DNA of 23,359 nt from Nitrosopumilus sp. UBA526 (GCA_002506665.1 DAXZ01000045.1:298-23656), one strand, 5' to 3'; counted from the stretch's first letter, positions 1 through 6,733 are shown. A program made the numbers and translations. The notes: generated by a model from the letters alone, not told the origin.

Positions 1-1
1 C

Positions 2-265
2 ATAAAGATACGATTCTCACCACGCATTGATACAGACATATCATCTATTACCAAAGCTGACTTTGTAATATCTGGTGATAATTCTGTAACTAGTGCCCTG
101 CTCACAAAATACAAGGCAATACTGACACTAGAAAACCCAGTTACTGCTAGCACCATTGATGATATCACAATATCATATGCACCTAAGGATGGCCGTAGCA
201 TTGGCGTGGGTTCTGCCATACTACCAAACCTTACATCACAATCTGTCACAAACTGGCTTCCATAA
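2..265 (+). CDS. 3' end of an unidentified protein (5' part outside window)
   Basis: An open frame runs from the left edge to a TAA at 263-265 and gives 87 residues, ending in N-W-L-P. The composition is rich in Ser, Thr, Ile and Asp with alternating hydrophobic residues, so it looks like beta-structured, possibly extracellular material. I see no membrane helix or catalytic motif in this part. I do not recognise the family; the start and any signal peptide lie upstream of the window. The stop is followed by a short T-run. The next gene is convergent, ending at 298, so this is the tail of a separate plus-strand transcription unit. That it is coding rests on uninterrupted frame and composition only. 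Confidence 0.6.
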   Translation: MKIRFSPRIDTDISSITKADFVISGDNSVTSALLTKYKAILTLENPVTASTIDDITISYAPKDGRSIGVGSAILPNLTSQSVTNWLP

Positions 266-297
266 TTTTTCCTGACAGGCACCCGCCACCTCTGATG

Positions 298-738
298 CTA
301 GTCATCTTTGTACAGCCTAGTTATCAACATACTCAGATTCATTACTATCATAAAGATACCTGTAGATGTTACCTGCGCTATAATGGATGTAATGTAGGGA
401 TCATAGCCTATCTCCAAAAGATAGTACTGTATGACCCACCTAGATATGGTATAGGCAACTTGAGCAACACCTAGTGCTGTGATCAGTCTTATGATTTCGT
501 GCCGTAGTCTTGCAGTATCTGTTTTTCCGGACTCGAGCTTGTATCTCTTGCGGTTGTCTAGATAAAACAGACCGCTAAAGACTGAAAAGTAAATCACATA
601 GTCTGCAATTGTAGTATAAGTCGTGTTCAGATAGTTCTCCTGGTCAACTAGGGCTTGAGATATTACAGCTGCAAAAACCGTTGATGTCGCAGCTGCTATC
701 AGAACATTCCTGTTAATCTTTAGATACTCTCGGAGCAC
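298..738 (-). CDS. four-helix membrane protein, tandem paralogue A
   Basis: A 146-residue protein with about four hydrophobic segments (roughly residues 12-31, 44-60, 84-110 and 118-140) and a charged loop between the second and third, containing D-N-R-K-R-Y-K-L-E-S-G-K. I do not recognise the family. By eye it aligns without gaps to the next upstream protein (783-1220) at about 70 % identity, and residues about 55-80 are essentially identical. The start is read as GTG at 736-738, because the paralogue's ATG aligns there and a TATA-like GTTTATTTG is centred about 27 nt upstream, which predicts a leaderless mRNA. An overlapping ATG two bases upstream is out of frame. Function unknown. Confidence 0.8.
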   Translation of the reverse strand: MLREYLKINRNVLIAAATSTVFAAVISQALVDQENYLNTTYTTIADYVIYFSVFSGLFYLDNRKRYKLESGKTDTARLRHEIIRLITALGVAQVAYTISRWVIQYYLLEIGYDPYITSIIAQVTSTGIFMIVMNLSMLITRLYKDD

Positions 739-760
739 ATCTAAAAACTGTCATTTGTTA

Positions 761-769
761 CAAATAAAC
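761..769 (-). promoter_or_regulatory. TATA-like element of paralogue A
   Basis: Minus-strand GTTTATTTG, centred 27 nt from the GTG start of paralogue A. The same nonamer occurs at the same distance from paralogue B, so the promoter was duplicated along with the gene. Confidence 0.5.
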
Positions 770-782
770 TAACAGTTTACCA

Positions 783-1220
783 CTAGTTTTTGTACAGTCT
801 TGTCATCTTTACACTCAGATTCAATATTATCATGTAGATGACTGTAGATATTGCCTGTGATGTGATGGATGCAAGGTAAGGGTCATAGTTGATTGTTAAA
901 AGATAGTACTGTATGAACCACCTAGCTATGGTATAGACGACCTCTGCAATTCCAAGTGATGTGACTAGTCTCTTGAGATCATGTCTCAGTCTTGCAGTAT
1001 CTGTTTTTCCGGACTCGAGCTTGTATCTCTTGCGGTTGTCCAGATAAAATAGACTGCCAAATACTGAGAAATAAACCACATAGTCTGCAATTGTAGTATA
1101 TGTCGTGTTCAGATAGTCTTCTTGGTCAGACAAGGACTGAGATATTGCAGCAGAAATTACTATTGATGCGGCAAATGCTATCAGAACATCCTTGTTAATC
1201 CTTAGGTATTCCTGCAACAT
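783..1220 (-). CDS. four-helix membrane protein, tandem paralogue B
   Basis: A 145-residue membrane protein, the tandem sister of the 298-738 product. It has the same four hydrophobic segments and the same charged central loop. Differences cluster in the first and last thirds, while the middle is conserved even at DNA level. It starts with ATG at 1218-1220. Its TATA-like box (1243-1251) overlaps the stop codon of the small membrane gene upstream, showing how tightly the cluster is packed. Lying downstream of a winged-helix regulator and another small membrane protein suggests a cell-surface or stress-related membrane module, but that is inference. I know of no assigned function. Confidence 0.8.
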   Translation of the reverse strand: MLQEYLRINKDVLIAFAASIVISAAISQSLSDQEDYLNTTYTTIADYVVYFSVFGSLFYLDNRKRYKLESGKTDTARLRHDLKRLVTSLGIAEVVYTIARWFIQYYLLTINYDPYLASITSQAISTVIYMIILNLSVKMTRLYKN

Positions 1221-1242
1221 ATCTAAAAACCGTCTTTTGTTA

Positions 1243-1251
1243 CAAATAAAC
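1243..1251 (-). promoter_or_regulatory. TATA-like element of paralogue B
   Basis: Minus-strand GTTTATTTG, 27 nt from the ATG at 1220, matching the element in front of paralogue A. It ends on the first base of the TAG stop of the neighbouring upstream gene. Confidence 0.5.
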
Positions 1252-1535
1252 TAGTCCAAGGTGATCTTTAGGAATATAACTAGACCCACTAGTTCTGTTA
1301 TGCCTACACCTAGCATGTATGGAAAGATATCATGTGAGAATATCTCCTCCATCGAAAAGTATGCAAGTGCTCCTATGACATTGTGTAAGAACAGCATTCC
1401 TGCAACAACAATCATGCCTAATGGAATCTGTGCCCGTGTCTTTACATACATTCTCCCAAATATGCAGACTAGAATTCCAAGTATGCCCATATTTGCCATT
1501 GAGACGACAGACAGCACTAGTGAGGTAGATTCCAT
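1251..1535 (-). CDS. small three-helix membrane protein next to wHTH regulator
   Basis: A 94-residue, almost wholly hydrophobic protein with three predicted membrane helices (about residues 5-26, 36-60 and 70-91) and short charged loops. The start ATG at 1533-1535 lies 25 nt after the stop of the winged-helix gene, so the two are probably co-transcribed. Pairs of an ArsR-like winged-helix protein and a small three-helix membrane protein recur in archaea, so the membrane protein may sense or transmit a signal to the regulator. That role is inference. The open frame on the opposite strand over the same bases is a shadow. Confidence 0.75.
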   Translation of the reverse strand: MESTSLVLSVVSMANMGILGILVCIFGRMYVKTRAQIPLGMIVVAGMLFLHNVIGALAYFSMEEIFSHDIFPYMLGVGITELVGLVIFLKITLD

Positions 1536-1560
1536 TTAGAGTAAAACACCCCTTGTGCTT

Positions 1561-1863
1561 TTATTTACTTTTATCCAATTCTCTCCGAATCTCTTCAAAT
1601 GACTCTATGTTGACTGTGAGAAAAGTGGAGATAAAATAGGTCACATTGTATCTCTCCCCGACCTTGCTTAACATGTTATTTTTTTCCAAAACCCTGATGT
1701 GGTGCTGGATAGCCTTGTAGTCTAGTCCTAGCTCCTTTGCCAGCTGATTGGTATTATGTGGTTTATCCCTTATCTTTGAGATTATCCTCAGCCGGTTTAA
1801 TCCTCCACGTGAACCTGCAAATACAAACCACAAAAGCCTCTTTGCATCAGGATCGTTTGCCAT
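1561..1863 (-). CDS. ArsR-like winged-helix transcriptional regulator
   Basis: A 100-residue DNA-binding protein. Residues about 20-85 form a winged helix-turn-helix: I-S-K-I-R-D-K-P-H-N-T-N-Q-L-A-K-E-L-G-L leads into the recognition helix around D-Y-K-A-I-Q-H-H-I-R-V-L, followed by the wing around V-G-E-R-Y-N-V-T-Y. No metal-binding cysteine pair is visible, so an ArsR-type metal sensor in the strict sense is unlikely; the fold label is by shape. The length is typical for a single-domain archaeal regulator. ATG at 1861-1863 has an AT-rich AAAATATC about 26 nt upstream. Likely targets are its own operon and perhaps the paralogous membrane genes downstream. Confidence 0.8.
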   Translation of the reverse strand: MANDPDAKRLLWFVFAGSRGGLNRLRIISKIRDKPHNTNQLAKELGLDYKAIQHHIRVLEKNNMLSKVGERYNVTYFISTFLTVNIESFEEIRRELDKSK

Positions 1864-1921
1864 ACACTGTGAAATTCATTCTCTGATATTTTGGTATTGC
1901 AACACTCTAGGCAAGAACATC

Positions 1922-3190
1922 TCAACCTAAATCAATAGTGTCTTGAGCACTATTGTATACTCCCAACGCAACCCACTGACCATCTCGGATTCCCCATATT
2001 CCATAGTCTGCCTGTGCTAAATCACCTGCATCGTTTAGTTTTATAACTCCCATTGCGCCCCTGTATTTCCCTGCAACTTGTGAAATGACTTTTTTTATCT
2101 CATTTATATCGTCACTGTCAGTCTCTAGCATTGACTTGCCGACTAACCATACTGCATCGTATGAGGAATAGACATACGTGTTTGGTGTTTTTCCTAATTT
2201 CTCTCTCATGTATGTCTCTACCTTGTCATAAATTAGATTATCTGTACTAGCAGCTGCTGCCTGAACCGATGTGAGTCTTACACCATTTGCAAATTTTGAT
2301 GCGATTGGGTCATCTACTATTGACTGATCATTTGTGGTTACATCAGAACCGAACCATCTTACCTCACCTAAAATATCATAACCAGATGCTGATTGCATAA
2401 ATTGGAAAGCCTCCGAGAAGCCTATGTACATAATGCCTACCTTGTCTGCCCCGTACTGCTCAACATTAGTCTGAACTATTTCAGCTAACAGAGAGGCTGA
2501 TGACGAAAACTCTGGTATGTCTGGACTGTATCTGATACCATCGACGGCCTTGCCACCAAGTTCTTCAAATAAAGATGATGTCTGCATTGCTAGTCCATCT
2601 CCCCACGTATCTGCTCGCCAAACAACTATGATTGTCTCGATTCCTTCATTTACAAACAGTTTTGCTAGTGCAGCTCCCTGGTTGGTATCATCTGGAATTA
2701 TACGATATACACTATCATCCGGGATTGCAAGTGAAGGTGCTGTAGAACAACAACTGACTAGCATCATGTTGTTCGAGTCGGCATAACCCTTGATGTGACT
2801 AACACTGGCACTAGCTGCCGGACCTATGACAACATTGATTCCTTTGGCCTTTAATGAGGTTAGTTTTTCTAGCGCCTGAACCGGACTAGTCTGGGTGTCC
2901 TCTGTTGTCATCTTCAAGTACCATGGTTCTCCCCGCTCTACGAGATATTTGTTAAATTCATCTACGGCAAATTTTGAAGCCTCCCAATTTTCAACGTTCT
3001 GATTGGCATAGTCTCCAGTTAGTGGCAAGAGTAATCCGATCTTTACCTCGCCATTCAACCCCTGGATATTTGTTTCATCCCCTTTTGGCATCATCATGTC
3101 TGATTGGTCGGTATTTCCAGTTATGAACAGTATTGCTGATCCAATTATCATTACTACTATTACGATTAAAATTTTATTTCTTGAATTCAT
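1922..3190 (-). CDS. branched-chain amino acid-type solute-binding protein (periplasmic-binding type 1)
   Basis: A 422-residue extracellular receptor. Residues 7-26 are a membrane-anchoring segment, followed by a polar Met/Asp-rich linker. From about residue 50 the LivJ/AmiC-type fold begins with V-K-I-G-L-L-L-P-L-T-G-D-Y-A, a hallmark of this family. Later landmarks are V-V-I-G-P-A-A-S-A-S near the ligand pocket and the tail G-V-I-K-L-N-D-A-G-D with Y-G-I-W. There is no lipobox cysteine near the N terminus, so anchoring is through the helix. No permease or ATPase gene lies beside it, so it is an orphan receptor; the ligand (amino acid, amide or urea analogue) cannot be told from sequence. 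A TATA-like element is at 3223-3231. Confidence 0.85.
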   Translation of the reverse strand: MNSRNKILIVIVVMIIGSAILFITGNTDQSDMMMPKGDETNIQGLNGEVKIGLLLPLTGDYANQNVENWEASKFAVDEFNKYLVERGEPWYLKMTTEDTQTSPVQALEKLTSLKAKGINVVIGPAASASVSHIKGYADSNNMMLVSCCSTAPSLAIPDDSVYRIIPDDTNQGAALAKLFVNEGIETIIVVWRADTWGDGLAMQTSSLFEELGGKAVDGIRYSPDIPEFSSSASLLAEIVQTNVEQYGADKVGIMYIGFSEAFQFMQSASGYDILGEVRWFGSDVTTNDQSIVDDPIASKFANGVRLTSVQAAAASTDNLIYDKVETYMREKLGKTPNTYVYSSYDAVWLVGKSMLETDSDDINEIKKVISQVAGKYRGAMGVIKLNDAGDLAQADYGIWGIRDGQWVALGVYNSAQDTIDLG

Positions 3191-3222
3191 TATAGTATGT
3201 GATTTTTGGTAATATTGCTATC

Positions 3223-3231
3223 TTATTATAT
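3223..3231 (-). promoter_or_regulatory. TATA box of the solute-binding protein gene
   Basis: Minus-strand ATATAATAA flanked by A/T runs, centred about 37 nt from the ATG at 3190. It predicts a leader of roughly 10 nt. Confidence 0.4.
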
Positions 3232-3296
3232 TTTTCTAGGTGGAATGTAAGCACCCCAACCATATAAAATCCAAAAAAAGGACCATATGATGCAAA

Positions 3297-3306
3297 GTAT
3301 AAAAAA
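3297..3306 (+). promoter_or_regulatory. TATA box of the radical SAM gene
   Basis: GTATAAAAAA centred 27 nt before ATG 3328, implying leaderless transcription. A second TATA-like CATATAAAAT lies further upstream at 3261-3270. Confidence 0.55.
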
Positions 3307-3327
3307 CACAGTCAGAGAACAAACTAG

Positions 3328-4209
3328 ATGATGCTAAACTATGATGCACCACTGTACAGGCCGCCCTCAGAAGCAAGATCACTAATCTTTCAAGTTACAC
3401 TGGGATGTTCATTTAACGAATGTTCGTTTTGTGATATGTATAGATCAAAAGAGTATTCTGAAAGGTCATGGGATGATGTAAAGGCCGAAATTGATATGAT
3501 GGCAGGTTACATGCCTGAGACCAAGAGAGTGTTTCTTGCAGATGGTGATGCGTTAAATCTTGATTCCGAGTATATGATAAAAATTGTAAAATATATCAGA
3601 GAAAAATTTCCAAGTATTGAGAGAATCTCCTGCTATGCAATGCCTATGAATATCTTAAAAAAGACATCTAAAGAACTAGAAAAGATGAACAAGGCAGGAC
3701 TAGACATGTTCTACCTGGGAATTGAAAGCGGTTCTGATACGGTCCTAAAAAAAGTTACAAAGGGGGCTGTTGCAAAAACGATAATCAAATCCGTAAACAA
3801 GGCAAAGGATGCAGGATATGTAATGTCATGCATGGTAATTCTGGGATTGGGTGGGAAAAAGTATTCTGAGGAACACATTGCAGGAACTGCAAGAGTGATC
3901 AGTGCATGTTCTCCTCAGTATGTTGGTGCCCTGACCCTGTATCTAGAGAATGGAATCAAACAAGAATTTATTGCAAAGTATGAGGGAGAGTTTGTACGCA
4001 TCAATGATGACGAATCACTAGATGAACTCCATGATCTGCTTGCCCAAATAGATACCAAAGACGAGATAGTGTTCCGGGCAAACCACGGTTCAAACGCATA
4101 CATGATCAAAGGCACTTTTCCTCAAGACAAACAGGAGATGGTAGAAAAGGCAAAATGGATGAAACAACATCCAGAGATTGTGCGGCCGCAGGGACTACGT
4201 GGATTCTAA
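3328..4209 (+). CDS. radical SAM protein with CX4CX2C cluster motif
   Basis: A 293-residue radical S-adenosylmethionine enzyme. The 4Fe-4S ligands are C27, C32 and C35 (G-C-S-F-N-E-C-S-F-C), spaced CX4CX2C rather than the usual CX3CX2C. Further support: F-L-A-D-G-D-A-L (about residues 69-76), L-G-I-E-S-G-S-D (about 131-138), the conserved ESG region of the partial TIM barrel, and G-L-G-G-K (about 173-177). The protein is cytosolic with no transmembrane segment. The substrate is not evident; relatives are usually annotated only as radical SAM domain proteins. Two Met codons are adjacent (3328 and 3331); the TATA spacing favours the first. Its last 15 bases overlap the convergent exported-protein gene. 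Confidence 0.85.
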   Translation: MMLNYDAPLYRPPSEARSLIFQVTLGCSFNECSFCDMYRSKEYSERSWDDVKAEIDMMAGYMPETKRVFLADGDALNLDSEYMIKIVKYIREKFPSIERISCYAMPMNILKKTSKELEKMNKAGLDMFYLGIESGSDTVLKKVTKGAVAKTIIKSVNKAKDAGYVMSCMVILGLGGKKYSEEHIAGTARVISACSPQYVGALTLYLENGIKQEFIAKYEGEFVRINDDESLDELHDLLAQIDTKDEIVFRANHGSNAYMIKGTFPQDKQEMVEKAKWMKQHPEIVRPQGLRGF

Positions 4210-4641
4210 ATCAGTCAGATGTACAACTTTGAAGATCTTTACAACAACAACAACAAAGTCCTCACCTGATACATTGCTGATGATTCCATTCTCAGCTGAG
4301 ACTCTGAACCTGTACTCATAACTGCCGTCTTTCCCTACATCTGTCTGAGCAAAATGGACGGTATTGTCCCCTGCAATCTGAATAATTACGGGATAGCCTT
4401 TTACATGGTCTACTACGTTTCCCTCGACAAATGCCCATGGCAACGGGTTTCCCTCAGGTATGTGCAAAAGTAGGGTTGATTTCTCTAGTGCAATTGTTCC
4501 ATCAAGCGGGATTGTCTCTGTCTGATATTCTTGGGTGTGGCCATTGATTAGAACTTGGCCAAAGTGAGGATGAGCAAAGGCAGAACCCACTGATACTGCC
4601 AAAAGAACGGACAGGACAACTGGCAAAATTGTTCTGTTCAT
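4195..4641 (-). CDS. exported beta-sandwich-like surface protein with signal peptide
   Basis: The reading frame is open to 4689, but the start is placed at the ATG at 4639-4641 (148 residues). From there a clean Sec signal peptide appears (M-N-R-T then a hydrophobic core, A-F-A before H-P-H-F), and a TATA-like TCTTAAAC is centred about 27 nt upstream. The mature part is beta-rich, with P-V-I-I-Q-I-A-G-D-N-T-V and D-G-S-Y-E-Y-R-F-R-V strands like the Ig-like modules common in thaumarchaeal cell-surface proteins; that likeness is by pattern only. No metal site is clear beyond H-P-H-F at the mature N terminus. It ends inside the 3' end of the radical SAM gene. Confidence 0.65.
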   Translation of the reverse strand: MNRTILPVVLSVLLAVSVGSAFAHPHFGQVLINGHTQEYQTETIPLDGTIALEKSTLLLHIPEGNPLPWAFVEGNVVDHVKGYPVIIQIAGDNTVHFAQTDVGKDGSYEYRFRVSAENGIISNVSGEDFVVVVVKIFKVVHLTDLEST

Positions 4642-4675
4642 ACAAAGTTCCTGTATGTGGTGGTTTAAGAATTTT

Positions 4676-4927
4676 TCAGAGACTGTCAATTATAGGTTTG
4701 AGATTCTCCAAAAGTGTTGGCAATTCCGTATGACTCGTATTGTTTTGCAGAGTCTCAGAACCTATCCGCCTTACACGCTGTGTTCCAATCAGAGTATCGA
4801 TGGTTCTCTGAATGTCTCTTTCAGACAATATGGTTCCTAGTTTTTTAGTAACTGCCTCTTCATTCTCATACTTTTTAATTACATATTGGACTAGAATGGC
4901 CTTCTCCTCAGACGAGAATTCTGTCAT
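4676..4927 (-). CDS. small hypothetical protein, 83 aa
   Basis: A soluble, charged, largely helical protein. Its first half (residues 5-45) alternates Glu/Lys with hydrophobics, and residues 30-60 (L-S-E-R-D-I-Q-R-T-I-D-T-L-I-G-T-Q-R-V-R-R-I-G) resemble a small helix-turn-helix or a subunit-interaction helix pair. I do not recognise the family. ATG at 4925-4927; AT-rich ATTATTAC about 27 nt upstream is a plausible TATA element. Its stop lies about 35 nt before the start of the exported-protein gene on the same strand, in that gene's promoter region. Confidence 0.6.
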   Translation of the reverse strand: MTEFSSEEKAILVQYVIKKYENEEAVTKKLGTILSERDIQRTIDTLIGTQRVRRIGSETLQNNTSHTELPTLLENLKPIIDSL

Positions 4928-5008
4928 GTTCTTATCACAAAGTTATGTGTAATAATTGTTGACTAGTGAAAATAGTTAAAATACTATAAACTACCAATAT
5001 ACCTTATA

Positions 5009-5500
5009 TTGGAAACCAAGCTACAACTAGTCTCAAATGTGTTAACAACCAAGAGATATGCCTTTATTGCAATAACTAGCGGTACGGGACTGGGTCTAGT
5101 CTATTATTTTCTGACAATGTCGATGTTGCCTTCCCATCTAGATGTTACGTTGAAACTTGCGCCCTATTACATTATTACATCAGTAGGACTGACTGTTGTG
5201 ATATCTGCTCTTGCCGGAATAAACTTTGCCATGGTGGCGTTTAAGATAAAAGGAATAAAGATGATAAAGTCTGTCAAATCAGATTCTTCGGCAGTGCTGG
5301 GCGGTGCATTTGCGGCATTCACTCCAGGATGTCCTGCATGTACTGCACCCTTGGCTGTAATCCTAAGTACCGTAGGTGGACTGTCACTGTTTCCACTGCA
5401 GGGACTGGAACTAAAGTTTATCTCAGCAGGCATCTTGGTCTTTTCAATCTGGTGGGTTGCAAGAGGACTGCAAAATAATAGCTGTTGCACGATAAAGTGA
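5009..5500 (+). CDS. multi-pass membrane protein with Cys-Pro-Ala-Cys motif
   Basis: A 163-residue membrane protein with four likely helices (about residues 18-36, 50-75, 93-118 and 133-152). At the start of the third comes T-P-G-C-P-A-C-T-A-P-L, a CXXC pair followed by prolines, and a second cysteine pair (C-C) ends the protein. Membrane CXXC proteins of the DsbD/CcdA class carry comparable cysteine-proline features, so a redox or metal role is possible, but I cannot assign the family. The start is TTG at 5009-5011; an AT-rich ACTATAAACT (4984-4993) lies about 20-25 nt upstream. The 3' end is only 3 nt from the convergent GNAT gene. Confidence 0.7.
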   Translation: METKLQLVSNVLTTKRYAFIAITSGTGLGLVYYFLTMSMLPSHLDVTLKLAPYYIITSVGLTVVISALAGINFAMVAFKIKGIKMIKSVKSDSSAVLGGAFAAFTPGCPACTAPLAVILSTVGGLSLFPLQGLELKFISAGILVFSIWWVARGLQNNSCCTIK

Positions 5501-5503
5501 CAG

Positions 5504-5944
5504 TTATAGGTTCATTGTAAACGATAAAGCAGACTGCTCAAATCCTAAATGTCTATAAAACTGGTGTGACTCTGTTCTAATGTTTCCAGACTCTAGTCTG
5601 ACTCTGTGACACTTTTTATCTTTGCCAAGTGCGATACAGGCATTGACTAGTCTCTTGCCTATTCCTTGATTGTGGTATCTCTCAAGAACGACTAGCTCTG
5701 GGATGTACATCTCACACGTAATCTGGTTTAGTCTTGGCAGAAATACCACACTTGAGATACCTACAATCTTCATATCCTCAAGTTCTGCAACAAGTATTGT
5801 CTTGTCTACGTTTCTGATGTAACTCTTTATCTGTCTTTTAAACATGTCAACATCAGAATCTTTTTGTGGTCTTGGACGTCCCAGCTCATAGAGCAGTTCA
5901 AGAATTGCCGGAATGTCTTTCTCAGATGCTTCTCTGACTGTCAT
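5504..5944 (-). CDS. GNAT-family N-acetyltransferase
   Basis: A 146-residue single-domain acetyltransferase. It opens with M-T-V-R-E-A-S-E-K-D-I-P-A-I, the usual beta1-alpha1 start. Motif A, which binds acetyl-CoA pyrophosphate, reads V-L-E-R-Y-H-N-Q-G-I-G-K-R-L-V (about residues 87-101), matching Q/RxxGxG/A. Motif B is near S-H-Q-F-Y-R-H-L-G-F-E (about 125-135), with the family's tyrosine. The acceptor substrate cannot be inferred. ATG at 5942-5944 is preceded by a strong TTTTATAAAA centred about 25 nt upstream, giving a leaderless message. Confidence 0.85.
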   Translation of the reverse strand: MTVREASEKDIPAILELLYELGRPRPQKDSDVDMFKRQIKSYIRNVDKTILVAELEDMKIVGISSVVFLPRLNQITCEMYIPELVVLERYHNQGIGKRLVNACIALGKDKKCHRVRLESGNIRTESHQFYRHLGFEQSALSFTMNL

Positions 5945-5963
5945 AGTGATTAGTTATCTTTAA

Positions 5964-5973
5964 TTTTATAAAA
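5964..5973 (-). promoter_or_regulatory. TATA box of the GNAT gene (palindromic)
   Basis: TTTTATAAAA, a perfect palindrome, centred about 25 nt before the ATG at 5944 on the minus strand. I see no clear gene in the plus direction. Confidence 0.5.
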
Positions 5974-6345
5974 AGCATGTTTCATTTTGATTAATGATCT
6001 TCTTTGTGGCAGGCATTTGTAATGTGTGAAAATCTGCTCTTTGTAATGCTTTTACGATGAAATATGGTGATGATGGATTAGGTTCTAAAAGTACAACCCT
6101 ATAAAATCATGGAACCAATTATAGGGGACTCACCGTTCGCATAACCCCCCTCCCCCAGTATATGGTAACTCGAAACATAATTCAGCCCCCGACTCTCAAA
6201 AAAAAATAACAACAAGGCATTATTTTCAAAAAGGGAAAACATGTATTCCAAGCTATTTCATTGCATATCCACGCCTACAATAATTTTATACTTTTTTCCA
6301 AATAATTGATTTGACATCAATGTTTACACCAATAAATGGCACAAG
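5974..6345. other. gene-poor stretch with a C-rich element at 6100-6200
   Basis: No convincing gene. A good TATA box (CTATAAAATC, about 6100-6108, plus strand) is followed by a GGGG...CCCCCC pairing (about 6124-6148), a CCCCCCTCCCCC tract, a second CCCCC tract near 6184 and an A9 run. A 20-codon frame (6082-6141) crosses the TATA box and reads protein-like, but it is too short to call. The element could be a small RNA starting near 6128-6130. The rest is plain AT-rich DNA. Confidence 0.4.
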
Positions 6346-6409
6346 CACTCTTGGATTCATTATAATTCAAAGTTACACTAGTCCCCCCCGGTTTTTGCCT
6401 TGTATTTTA
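6346..6409 (-). repeat. smORF-cassette promoter repeat, copy 1 (degenerate)
   Basis: Third copy in minus-strand order of a conserved 60-64 bp segment comprising a TACAAGGCAAAAACC block, a G-run, GACTAGTGTAAC and a TATA region. Here the TATA region has drifted (TTGAATTATAATGAA). It differs from copy 2 at about four of 64 positions. The segment begins at the stop codon of the upstream smORF (6407-6409). No matching smORF follows: the frame after it (about 24 codons) shows no similarity to the other two. Confidence 0.75.
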
Positions 6410-6523
6410 GCTCCAGCGTTTGATTTCCAATAGGACGTCTCTGCGGCTCCAGCCGTATTTTTTCATAACGGCCTGAATTTTGGCCTCTCGACTATTCCCC
6501 TTGGTGATGTCTTTTTCTGTCAT
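6407..6523 (-). CDS. tiny basic protein, 38 aa (smORF cassette b)
   Basis: A 38-residue frame with ATG at 6521-6523, preceded by TTTATTTATAAT about 29 nt upstream (copy 2 of the repeated promoter segment). The product reads K-I-Q-A-V-M-K-K-Y-G-W-S-R-R-D-V-L-L-E-I-K-R-W-S. It aligns with the 44-residue product of the next cassette: K-I-Q, M-K-K, aromatic-G-W, R, D/E-V-L and W are shared in the same frame, with mostly conservative changes between, which argues for real coding. It is short, basic and amphipathic, and could be a nucleic-acid or membrane-binding peptide. Too short for ordinary gene callers. Family unrecognised. Confidence 0.5.
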   Translation of the reverse strand: MTEKDITKGNSREAKIQAVMKKYGWSRRDVLLEIKRWS

Positions 6524-6531
6524 ATCACTAA

Positions 6532-6595
6532 CACTCTTGGATTTATTATAAATAAAAGTTACGCTAGTCCCCCCCGGTTTTTGCCTTGTATTTTA
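6532..6595 (-). repeat. smORF-cassette promoter repeat, copy 2
   Basis: Near-identical to copies 1 and 3: seven-G run, GACTAGCGTAAC, then TTTATTTATAATAAATCC. It lies between the stop of cassette a (6593-6595) and the start of cassette b. The TATA part is centred about 29 nt from ATG 6523. Confidence 0.8.
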
Positions 6596-6727
6596 TTCTT
6601 TAAGCGGTACGCCCAGCCATTTCCTGCGTTGCACTAGGACTTCGTGCCGTGTCCAGCCCCACTTCTTCATGGCTCTCTGTATCTTTTCCTCATAACGGGC
6701 CTCGGTTACTTTGTCGCTGTCAGTCAT
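6593..6727 (-). CDS. tiny basic protein, 44 aa (smORF cassette a)
   Basis: The frame is open to 6823, but the start is placed at the ATG at 6725-6727: the paralogous cassette starts at the equivalent place and the TATA region (copy 3) lies about 28 nt upstream, whereas a longer frame would read through the promoter. The 44-residue product contains E-K-I-Q-R-A-M-K-K-W-G-W-T-R-H-E-V-L-V-Q and ends L-K-E. It is rich in Trp, Lys and Arg. It is homologous to cassette b, while its last seven residues are unique. Unrecognised family. Having two related ORFs behind nearly identical promoters is better evidence than either ORF alone. Confidence 0.55.
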   Translation of the reverse strand: MTDSDKVTEARYEEKIQRAMKKWGWTRHEVLVQRRKWLGVPLKE

Positions 6728-6733
6728 GCTAGC

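Noticed and set aside
6061..6090. C box-like GTGATGA as a C/D sRNA start
   Set aside because: No CTGA D box or partner C'/D' within usable distance.
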